From: Clostridia bacterium
GTDB taxonomy: Bacteria; Bacillota; Clostridia; Oscillospirales; CAG-272
NCBI GenBank assembly: GCA_900754175.1
Contig: CAAEBS010000177.1
Location: 1-18,571 of the forward strand
DNA: 18,571 bases
Reading direction: 5' to 3'
The translations under genes were made by a program, and so were the position numbers. The notes under the pieces were generated by a model. The model saw only the letters and a program-made list of their open reading frames with translations, did not search any database and was not told the DNA's origin. Below, piece by piece: positions 1 through 6,792 of the stretch. The stretch's first letter is position 1, and the number at the start of each line of letters is the position of its first letter.

Positions 1-34
1 CACTGCTTAAAAGTGGGCGTAAAATCGGCTTCCG

Positions 35-100
35 TGTCATCCTGAGCGGAGGGCGAAGCCCGGAGTCGAACCCACAGGGCGACCGTAGGTCGGGATCTCC
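35..100. repeat. Intergenic repeat-like sequence (TCATCCTGAGCG ... GGATCTCC type)
   Basis: This lies in the non-coding left edge of the window (1-254), where I see no gene. It opens with TGTCATCCTGAGCGGAG (35-51) and closes with GGATCTCC (93-100). Between these are two small perfect hairpins, GGGC-gaa-GCCC (51-61) and CGACC-gta-GGTCG (80-92). From memory, unverified, sequences that start TGTCATCCTGAGCG and end in a GGATCT-type block are scattered between genes in many bacterial genomes. This copy has an unusual middle. Only one copy is in the window, so calling it a repeat is inference. The rest of 1-254 has no recognisable RNA or promoter apart from the hairpin at 200-235. Confidence 0.35.
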
Positions 101-199
101 TAACGTCGAGCGCACAAACCCTGTGCTAAACCCCCGCAACGGTAAAGCCTCGGGTCAGCATCCACCCTAACCCTTGTCCAAAAGTCTTTTGAAAGGGGT

Positions 200-235
200 C
201 CGGGGAAAACTTTTCTCCAGAAAAGTTTCCCCCGG
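200..235 (-). terminator. Near-perfect 17-bp inverted repeat downstream of the lipoprotein gene
   Basis: The left arm (200-216, CCGGGGAAAACTTTTCT) and right arm (219-235) pair over 17 positions with one mismatch around a 2-base centre. The hairpin begins 20 bases after the lipoprotein stop codon (255-257), the right place for a terminator of the leftward transcript. No clean T-tract follows on the minus strand; instead there is ACCCC and then TTTC. It is therefore not a textbook intrinsic terminator. It could be a bidirectional terminator, an RNA-stabilising 3' hairpin, or a copy of a mobile or intergenic repeat. A second small pair, AAAAG/CTTTT, sits next to it at 180-190. Confidence 0.5.
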
Positions 236-254
236 TATTCACTATCACATACAA

Positions 255-3200
255 TCAATCCCACATGGATAATTCGCACTCAAGCTGATTGTTCTCAAGC
301 AGCCGGAACCTCATGACAAGGCTTCCTTCGTAAAAGACCTTTATCTTGTCTCCGTCCTGCTTCCACTCGCAGATATCGTACAAGGTTTCCGTGCGGTTTT
401 GACCGCTTCCCTCCACATAAAAGATATATGCTTTGCCGCTGTCATTGAAGTGGTACAGATACGTAGTACTGTTCACTTTCCTCTCGCAACTGTACACGGC
501 AGAGCCATCCATTACATAAGTAAGCTTGTTACCCTCGCCAATGGTATATCTCAGTTCTCCATTCAGCACGAGGAAGCCATCCTCATATGTCACCGTCATT
601 GTCGCCGAAAGCCAGCTGGAATATCTCCTGTACTTGTCGGCATACGAAACACCGTCCTTGGTATAAACCTTTATCTCATACACTCCGTCGTAATAAATTG
701 TCGGTTCGCCGCCAAGCATTTCCGCCGTAAACTGGGTCAGGCTGTTTTCCTCTTCGTTTAAACGGAATAAATCATATCCTCCTATCCGGATCAGATTTTC
801 CGCTCTGTCCACCCACTCGTACTGATTATACGATCCGTAGGAATAGCACCATCCGTTTGCGTAAAGAATTGCTGTACTGGTAGAATTGTAACCTTTCGCC
901 TGAAAAGAGTAAATCTTGCAGGTGTACAGATTGAGGTCGGGAATCAGCCATACCAGATAGTTCATACTCCTGCCCTTGTACGATACGGGAATATAAACCT
1001 CTCCCGGTGTGCTGAAATCAATTTCCGAAATGTCGCCGAGCGTCAGATCCTTAAAGTAAACATAGTCCATGGTTATCGTGTTGCCACTGTAATTCTGATA
1101 AAACCACACCGAATAGCTGAACTTCTCGCCGGCAAGCTGTTTCAGTACGTATTCCCGGCTTCCGTAGATCACGGACGGCGTTGAATTGGAGTATTCCAGT
1201 TTTATCTGGATATCTCCATAACGCAATTCGCCACTTATTTCAAGATTCCCGTATTTTATCCGGATAGGATATACACCCGCTTTAGCGGTCTTCAGGTCAA
1301 AGAGGGCGTCTCCCGCTTCATTGTAGAGCATATCCGCCGTAAGCTTCACATAGCGGTAGCCCTTACCGTTTTTGATCCTTATATAGTAGCCGTCCAGATC
1401 CTCGCTGTCCAGATAGATCGTGCTGCTGCTTGAATAGGTGTATTTCAGCCGGACAATCGAGATCTCACTGTCCTCCTGCTGCTCAAACGTTACATTGAAC
1501 GTGAAGGAAACTCCGCTGTAATTTACCGTCACTTTCAGAGCATCGGTACTGCCGGCGGCAATTATGCTCTTGGCTTTTTCCATATCAAAGGAAATCATTT
1601 CTTCGGTGATCGGCACGTAAAAATCGGAGCCGTCCCACATTGTCACATGCATAAACAGGTTTTTGAGATCAACCACCGGCAGACCGTCCTTTGAGGTCCA
1701 TGTTATCGTGGTATTCCCCACGAAGTACACGCTGCGAGGCACCTTGCTGTTCGGGTCGTAAACGTGAACGGTGATTTCACACGCTTCTCCCTGGATGTAA
1801 AATTCAATGTAGTACGATCCCACTTCGTCCAGATTCAGCGTACCTTCGGTTACCATTTCCTTTGTAACCGTGATAAAGCCTATCGAGCCATCGTAATACT
1901 GTACCTCTATTGTTACTCCTTTGGAACCGACAGGAGTATATACTCCCCAGGAAGCATTTATCCGGTCAATCTTTTTGGCATCCAGTACCTCTATGGTGAC
2001 CTCGCTCTCGTAAAAACCGTCAGGCGAACGGAAGGTAAAGGTCTGCTCTCCGATCACCGTCGGATCAAAGGAGCCTTTGACGATTCTGACAAAGGAAAAC
2101 GTCTTGTATTCTACGGAGCCGTCGGAATAGCGGATCTTCCAGGATATCAAACCGCCCTGAAAGACGTACGTCCTCTCCGGCGTTATTTCCTGTATCGTTT
2201 TCTCGTTCCGGAAAATAATTCTGTCGGTATATTCCTTTCCGTTATAACGGTAGGTAATCGTATAGACCTTTTCGGTCTCGCCCTCAGCAAATACGTAATC
2301 CGGGTCAAAGCCGCCGTCGTTTACAATGTCTTCTGCCGTCAGACGATAGATCAGGTTTGCATCCGGGAAATTGGAGCGGACCAGAATACTCAGGTCGGTC
2401 AGCGAGCTGATGTTCCCTTTCTGATATACCCGGTACTGGAAAGAGGTGGTCACTTCCTCCGCCACAAAGGTAATGGCGATCTTTTTGACGCACATATTTT
2501 TCTGGAAAACAAATTCCCTGGTAGCCGGCAGAGAAATTTCGCCGTTGTCGATCTTCGCTATAAATTCCTGAAATTCAATTCTGCTTTCCCGGGTAAAATA
2601 CTGAGACATGGAGCCGCCTCCGGTTCCGTAGGTGTAGGAATAGGAGATCTTGTAAGTGGACTCGGTGTCTTTTCCCAGAACAAAGTCTCTTTCCACCCAC
2701 AGGTCAAATATTTCACTCTCGGCATGGCGATAGTTGGGATTGCGTGCCTTGCACACAGAGCAAACCTGGTAGGCGTAATACTCCTTGCCCTCTTTCACAT
2801 ATATAAATTCCCAGGTGTGGCTGGAACGATTGTCAATGCGGTTACAATCGGTGCATCCGTAATAGTGTTCCGAATTGTTGTACAGCAGCTTTGTATAGTG
2901 ATGCCCGGTAGCGGGAATGGTCAGCCCGTCTGTAATCTCCCGATAGTCTATATCAAAGTACTTGCCGGCACAATCCGCATCCGAGCAGGTGAAATATCCT
3001 TTTCTGCCGTCCTGCTCACAACGTGCGTTGATCTGCTTGTTCCATGTGCCGAAATGGTGCTCCAGCGGAAGTTTCAGATTGGAGATCTCCACGTAGTCCT
3101 CGGTAAAGTTCTTGCCGCAGTCCTTGCAGTGCAGATAAGTACGATTGCCGGAGGATTCCGCCACGAGATCGCAATTATGACGCTTGGGAATCACAAGCTC

Positions 3201-4073
3201 GCTTTCCTTCTTTTCGGTATCCCCTATGAAATTCTTGCCGCAGACAGTGCAGTGCTGATGCTCCAGCACACCGTCCGTCGTACAGGTCTTGGGCGAGCCT
3301 ACCGTCTCCAGGTTGTGTCCGGCAGGAATGACCAGCGACTCTGTTTCCTTTCCGTTTACAAAGTTTTTCCCGCAAAGGTTGCAGTGCTCACTGTCGTAAC
3401 GACCGTCCTCGGTGCAGGTTCTGCCGTAGCCCGGTACCGACACCAGAGAATGTCCGGCGGGAAGGGTCACGTCCGCCTTGGTCTTTTCCTCGCCATGGAT
3501 GAACACGGCTTCGCAACGCTCGCAGCGGACGTGTGAGATCACACCGTCCTGCGTACAGGTAGCCTCGGTTCTGCGCACCTCTTTCAGGTCGTGGTCAAGC
3601 GCTTTCACCACAAGCGATTCCGGCGAAACCTCAATGTCGCCGATAAAGTCCTTTCCGCAGCGCTCGCAATGGTCGTGCGTCAGTTCCCCGTCCTCCGTGC
3701 AGGTAGCGGGATTTTCCACCAGGACCATCCGGTGTCCCTTGGGGTCCACGGTGGTGGAAATTTCGTTTTTCTGCTCGTCAAAATTTCTGCCGCAACGGGA
3801 GCAGTTATAGTGCGGAACCTCGCCGTCCTCGGCGCAGGTTGCGGGCTGACCCGAGATCAGCGCCCCGTATTCATGTCCGAGCGCCGGGATCTCCCGGGTT
3901 TCGGTGCCCTTACATCTGGAGCAGGTGCGGATTTCCTCCCCTGCCACGTCACAGGTGGCGGCACGCTCCACCGTCCATTCCGAATATTTGTGTTTGCAGC
4001 TGCACGAGCTGAGCACAAACATTCCTGCGCAAAGCACAAGCGCCAGCGCAAAAACCGAAAAAATCTTTTTCAC
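255..4073 (-). CDS. Large repeat-rich surface lipoprotein, function unknown
   Basis: A 1272-residue protein with a lipoprotein signal: MKK, a hydrophobic stretch (4-20), then the lipobox L21-S-S-C24. Cys24 should be lipidated and the rest displayed outside the membrane. Residues about 30-450 hold tandem ~45-residue units with a TC, a CxxC and a terminal GH. Residues about 579-1044 hold about six beta-rich units of the form 'LT.EM(I/V)...D....G.Y.I...Y.G', resembling bacterial Ig-like modules. The last ~160 residues are also beta-rich, with no enzyme motif seen. The start is supported by AAGGAGG 8 bases upstream of the ATG. Base composition is visibly more AT-rich than its neighbours. It follows purB after 66 bases and may have its own promoter. 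A binding or adhesion role at the surface is plausible but inferred; no named family is recognised over the full length. Confidence 0.85.
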   Translation of the reverse strand: MKKIFSVFALALVLCAGMFVLSSCSCKHKYSEWTVERAATCDVAGEEIRTCSRCKGTETREIPALGHEYGALISGQPATCAEDGEVPHYNCSRCGRNFDEQKNEISTTVDPKGHRMVLVENPATCTEDGELTHDHCERCGKDFIGDIEVSPESLVVKALDHDLKEVRRTEATCTQDGVISHVRCERCEAVFIHGEEKTKADVTLPAGHSLVSVPGYGRTCTEDGRYDSEHCNLCGKNFVNGKETESLVIPAGHNLETVGSPKTCTTDGVLEHQHCTVCGKNFIGDTEKKESELVIPKRHNCDLVAESSGNRTYLHCKDCGKNFTEDYVEISNLKLPLEHHFGTWNKQINARCEQDGRKGYFTCSDADCAGKYFDIDYREITDGLTIPATGHHYTKLLYNNSEHYYGCTDCNRIDNRSSHTWEFIYVKEGKEYYAYQVCSVCKARNPNYRHAESEIFDLWVERDFVLGKDTESTYKISYSYTYGTGGGSMSQYFTRESRIEFQEFIAKIDNGEISLPATREFVFQKNMCVKKIAITFVAEEVTTSFQYRVYQKGNISSLTDLSILVRSNFPDANLIYRLTAEDIVNDGGFDPDYVFAEGETEKVYTITYRYNGKEYTDRIIFRNEKTIQEITPERTYVFQGGLISWKIRYSDGSVEYKTFSFVRIVKGSFDPTVIGEQTFTFRSPDGFYESEVTIEVLDAKKIDRINASWGVYTPVGSKGVTIEVQYYDGSIGFITVTKEMVTEGTLNLDEVGSYYIEFYIQGEACEITVHVYDPNSKVPRSVYFVGNTTITWTSKDGLPVVDLKNLFMHVTMWDGSDFYVPITEEMISFDMEKAKSIIAAGSTDALKVTVNYSGVSFTFNVTFEQQEDSEISIVRLKYTYSSSSTIYLDSEDLDGYYIRIKNGKGYRYVKLTADMLYNEAGDALFDLKTAKAGVYPIRIKYGNLEISGELRYGDIQIKLEYSNSTPSVIYGSREYVLKQLAGEKFSYSVWFYQNYSGNTITMDYVYFKDLTLGDISEIDFSTPGEVYIPVSYKGRSMNYLVWLIPDLNLYTCKIYSFQAKGYNSTSTAILYANGWCYSYGSYNQYEWVDRAENLIRIGGYDLFRLNEEENSLTQFTAEMLGGEPTIYYDGVYEIKVYTKDGVSYADKYRRYSSWLSATMTVTYEDGFLVLNGELRYTIGEGNKLTYVMDGSAVYSCERKVNSTTYLYHFNDSGKAYIFYVEGSGQNRTETLYDICEWKQDGDKIKVFYEGSLVMRFRLLENNQLECELSMWD
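942..2339 (-). repeat. About six Ig-like beta repeats in the lipoprotein
   Basis: Diverged units are recognisable at residues about 579-622, 660-697, 736-773, 822-863, 911-950 and 1010-1044. Most carry a T.EM(I/V)- or TAED-like opening, a D or FD, then G, then alternating hydrophobic residues ending in Y.G and a last strand. Examples are VTKEMVTEGTLNLDEVGSYY (736-755) and LTADMLYNEAG (911-921). The pattern resembles the small 'Big'-type domains of clostridial surface proteins. The units are too diverged to show DNA-level repetition, and the fold assignment is inference. Confidence 0.5.
2724..3986 (-). repeat. Tandem Cys3-His repeats in the lipoprotein (8 units plus degenerate tails)
   Basis: Units begin with TC at residues 40-41, 79-80, 124-125, 172-173, 219-220 and 263-264, with RC at 351-352. 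CxxC pairs follow at 51/54, 91/94, 136/139, 184/187, 231/234, 275/278 and 316/319, with a stretched pair at 363/368. Each closes with a His at 67, 114, 161, 208, 253, 299, 340 or 391, mostly GH. Spacing is 39-48 residues. One unit (about 300-345) has lost the opening ATC..DG part. Two further CxxC remnants lie at 407/410 and 438/441. The CGK(N/D)F string recurs in units 3 and 5-7. The Cys-Cys-Cys-His set suggests a structural metal site or, outside the cell, disulfides; neither is proven. Confidence 0.8.
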
Positions 4074-4107
4074 AGCAAAACCTCCTTTTTCTCTGGTAGC
4101 CGTTTGT

Positions 4108-4136
4108 GTTATATCCGATATCCGGATCTTTCAGAA
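4108..4136 (-). promoter_or_regulatory. Candidate promoter for the lipoprotein gene
   Basis: On the minus strand the 66-base purB-lipoprotein gap holds TTCTGA (4131-4136) and TATAAC (4108-4113), separated by exactly 17 bases. The -10 matches TATAAT at five of six positions; the -35 is weak. The spacer contains an imperfect palindrome around CCGGATATCGG. This would let the lipoprotein be expressed separately from purB. Read-through from purB is equally possible. Confidence 0.35.
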
Positions 4137-4139
4137 ATC

Positions 4140-5570
4140 TTACAGTACGATATCGGCGCCGGTCAGAGCGTCGTTCTGCGAAAGAATGGGATCGACCTGT
4201 CCCGCAATAAAGCGTTCCACCTGCTCGGGGCATCTTCCGATGTAGTTTGCAGGGTCAAGATGCGCATAGATTTCCTCCCGGGTGAGCATCGAAAAATGTT
4301 CGTCGGCAAGAAGGCGCTCCACCAGGTCGTTTTCCAGTCCTTCCTCCTTGACACGCTTGCCCGCCTCCATGGAGTGGCGGCGGATCACCTCGTGCAACGT
4401 CTGGCGGTCTCCGCCACGCTTTACCGCCTCCATCATGATGTTTTCGCTTGCCATAAAGGGCAGTTCACTGCGCACCCGGCTTTCGATCACCTTGGGATAC
4501 ACCACGATTCCGTGCGTGATGTTGATGTAAACATTGAGGATAGCGTCCACGGCAAGGAATGCCTCCGCAATCGAGATCCGGCGGTTGGCGCTGTCGTCCA
4601 GCGTCCGCTCCATCCACTGGGTGGCGGCGGTGATCGCCGTATTGGTGGTATCCGAGATCACGTAGCGGCAAAGCGCTCCCATCCGCTCCGAGCGCATGGG
4701 GTTTCGCTTGTACGGCATGGCGGAGGACCCGACCTGCGTTTTTTCAAACGGCTCCTCCAGCTCCTTGAAGGACTGCAACAGCCGCATATCGTTGGAAAAC
4801 TTATAGGCGCTCTGGGCGATGCCGGAAAGCACCGAGATCACCCGGCTGTCAAACTTCCGGGTGTAGGTCTGACCCGACACCGGCACGCAACGCTCAAAGC
4901 CGAAGGTCGCCGCAATATCCGCCTCAATGCCGTCGATTCTGGCGCTGTCGCCGTCGAGAAGCTCCATAAAGCTTGCCTGCGTACCGGTGGTTCCCTTGGA
5001 ACCGAGCAGGCAGAGCGAATTCTCCACGTGGCAAAGGTCCTCAAAATCCAGCGTCAGCTCATACAGCCAGAGCGACGCCCGCTTGCCCACCGTCACAAGC
5101 TGTGCCGGCTGAAGATGCGTATAGCCGAGGCAGGGCAGGTCCTTGTACTGCAGGGCAAAATCCCGCAGATTTTTCATCACGCTGACAAGCTTTCCCTTGC
5201 ACAGCCGGAGGGCGTCCCGCATGATGATCATATCGGTGTTGTCCCCGACGTAGCAGGAAGTGGCGCCCAGGTGAATGATCGGGCGTGCCTGCGGGCAGAT
5301 ATCTCCCCATGCGTGGATATGCGCCATCACGTCGTGGCGGAGCTTGCGCTCGTACTCGTCCGCAAGCGCATAGTCCACGTCGTTCACGTGTGCTTCCAGC
5401 TCGTCGATCTGCTCCTGCGTAATGGGAAGCCCCGCACGCTTTTCCGCTTTGGCAAGCGCTATCCACAGCTTATGCCATGTGATGAATTTGTTGTCTGCCG
5501 AAAACAGATACTGCATTTCGTCCGACGCATAGCGGGTGGAAAAGGGGGATACATAGGTATTGGTCTGCAT
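4140..5570 (-). CDS. purB: Adenylosuccinate lyase
   Basis: This cytosolic enzyme of purine synthesis eliminates fumarate from SAICAR to give AICAR and from adenylosuccinate to give AMP. It has 476 residues. The fumarase/aspartase-superfamily signature GSSAMPYKRNP is at 281-291, with the catalytic serine in this loop. GYTHLQPAQ at 149-157 carries the catalytic-type His152, and HLGATSCYVGDNTD at 100-113 forms the substrate-site region. The TSCYVGDNTD string and the ~480-residue length resemble the animal ADSL-type clade more than the ~430-residue Bacillus PurB (family knowledge recalled, not searched). The start is set by AAAGGAG about 6 bases upstream of the ATG. It follows the CDF transporter after 44 bases with no other purine gene nearby, so it is an isolated pathway gene. 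Identity is very likely. Confidence 0.96.
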   Translation of the reverse strand: MQTNTYVSPFSTRYASDEMQYLFSADNKFITWHKLWIALAKAEKRAGLPITQEQIDELEAHVNDVDYALADEYERKLRHDVMAHIHAWGDICPQARPIIHLGATSCYVGDNTDMIIMRDALRLCKGKLVSVMKNLRDFALQYKDLPCLGYTHLQPAQLVTVGKRASLWLYELTLDFEDLCHVENSLCLLGSKGTTGTQASFMELLDGDSARIDGIEADIAATFGFERCVPVSGQTYTRKFDSRVISVLSGIAQSAYKFSNDMRLLQSFKELEEPFEKTQVGSSAMPYKRNPMRSERMGALCRYVISDTTNTAITAATQWMERTLDDSANRRISIAEAFLAVDAILNVYINITHGIVVYPKVIESRVRSELPFMASENIMMEAVKRGGDRQTLHEVIRRHSMEAGKRVKEEGLENDLVERLLADEHFSMLTREEIYAHLDPANYIGRCPEQVERFIAGQVDPILSQNDALTGADIVL

Positions 5571-5597
5571 AAAGGTCTCCTTTGTTTTTAAAATTCA

Positions 5598-5610
5598 GCC
5601 GAAGATCGGC
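5598..5610. other. Small perfect hairpin in the CDF-purB gap
   Basis: GCCGA-aga-TCGGC forms a 5-bp stem with a 3-base loop, 5 bases after the CDF stop codon on the minus strand. On that strand it is followed by TGAATTTTAAAA, a poor U-tract. It could be a weak attenuator or a processing site between CDF and purB, or chance. Confidence 0.3.
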
Positions 5611-5614
5611 GCTT

Positions 5615-6775
5615 TTACTGACGGTCTATCGTAATAACGGTAAAATAATTCGGGTTGCGGCGGCTTACCGCAGAGCTGATTGCCTTCCGCACGTCACCGT
5701 CGCTCATCTTCACTTCAAACGGCACGGTCACGTCAAAAATCAGGTTGGTATGCGTCACGCCGTCCACGCACCGGAAGTCGTGAATATCCAGCCGTTCGTC
5801 CACCGACCGGACGCAACCGAGGACCTCCGCACGCATGGCGTCGATCTTTTCGTTATCGGTCACGATCGGGTCCATATGGACGGTCGCCCGGATGCCGAGG
5901 CGGGAATAAATCTCCTTTTCCAGCATATCAATGGCGTCGTGCGTGACGAAAATATCCTGTGCGCCGTCTACCTCCGCATGAAAGGAGGCGATGGTGTTCC
6001 CCGCCCCATAGCTATGTACCATAAGGTCGTGAACGCCGAGGACGGCGGGATATTCCCGTGCAAGCGCAAGAATATCCGCCACCACCTTCGGGTCGGGCGC
6101 TCCGCCGAGAATGGAGTTTTTGGTTTCATTCAGGATCTTCACACCGGCAATCAGAATAATGACTGCCACCAGAATTCCCATATAAGCATCGGTGTCAAAT
6201 CCGGTGAAGTGCGAGATCAGGGCGGAGATCAGCACCGCCGAAGTTGCCGCCGCATCCGACAGGCTGTCGGTTCCGGTCGCCCGGATCACGGTGGAGTCGA
6301 TCTTTTTCCCGATCTTCCGGTTAAAGAAGAACAACCAGAGCTTGACGGCGACCGACACCAGAAGAATAATCAGCACCACCGGACGGAAGTCAATCGGCTC
6401 GGGTGCCCGGATCTTCCGGACGGAGCTACGGAGCAGTTCCACGCCCACAAGCAGGACCAGAAACGAAACGATCATGGACGCCACGTATTCGATCCGTGCG
6501 TGCCCGAACGGGTGATCCCGGTCTGCCGGCTTTGCGGAGATCCGGAAGCTGATCAGCGAGATCAGCTGGGAGCCGGCATCCGACAGGTTGTTGACGGCGT
6601 CGGCGGTGATCGAAATGGAGCCGCTGAGCGCCCCCGCCAACAGTTTGAGAGCGGCAAGCAGGATATTGGCAACAATGCCGACCGCCCCCGTCATCACCCC
6701 GTAAGCACGGCGGACGGCGGGATCCTGCACGGCGTCCCGGTTTCTGATGAACAGGCGGGTCAGAAGAGAAGTCAT
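5615..6775 (-). CDS. Cation diffusion facilitator transporter, manganese-type signature
   Basis: A 386-residue inner-membrane metal/proton antiporter of the CDF family. About six membrane spans occupy the first ~235 residues, including about 29-52, 97-117, 132-150 and 205-225. A soluble C-terminal region follows (about 236-386), longer than the usual ~100-residue cytoplasmic domain. The transport site reads N62-x-x-x-D66 in TM2 and D170-x-x-x-D174 in TM5. That N-D-D-D set is typical of Mn-exporting MntE-type CDFs, whereas zinc exporters such as YiiP carry a His in TM5 (established for the family). Mn2+ efflux is therefore the best guess, but iron or other metals are possible. The DHPFGHAR string (87-94) is the conserved loop after TM2. 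A GAGGTG ribosome site precedes the ATG by about 8 bases. It follows the MBOAT gene by 17 bases and is probably co-transcribed with it. Confidence 0.92.
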   Translation of the reverse strand: MTSLLTRLFIRNRDAVQDPAVRRAYGVMTGAVGIVANILLAALKLLAGALSGSISITADAVNNLSDAGSQLISLISFRISAKPADRDHPFGHARIEYVASMIVSFLVLLVGVELLRSSVRKIRAPEPIDFRPVVLIILLVSVAVKLWLFFFNRKIGKKIDSTVIRATGTDSLSDAAATSAVLISALISHFTGFDTDAYMGILVAVIILIAGVKILNETKNSILGGAPDPKVVADILALAREYPAVLGVHDLMVHSYGAGNTIASFHAEVDGAQDIFVTHDAIDMLEKEIYSRLGIRATVHMDPIVTDNEKIDAMRAEVLGCVRSVDERLDIHDFRCVDGVTHTNLIFDVTVPFEVKMSDGDVRKAISSAVSRRNPNYFTVITIDRQ

Positions 6776-6792
6776 AAAAATACACCTCGGTT

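Noticed and set aside
61..76. tRNA T-arm-like string (GGGTTCGACTCC on the minus strand)
   Set aside because: Only two base pairs form around the loop and no acceptor, D or anticodon arm can be placed.
1764..3536. 590-codon plus-strand ORF opposite the lipoprotein
   Set aside because: The minus-strand frame has a signal peptide, lipobox, ribosome site and regular repeats, so the antisense frame is a by-product.
3591..5591. 666-codon plus-strand ORF spanning the purB and lipoprotein genes
   Set aside because: It lies opposite two well-supported genes, is rich in Arg, His, Gly and Ala as expected for an antisense frame in GC-rich DNA, and has no family resemblance or convincing ribosome site.
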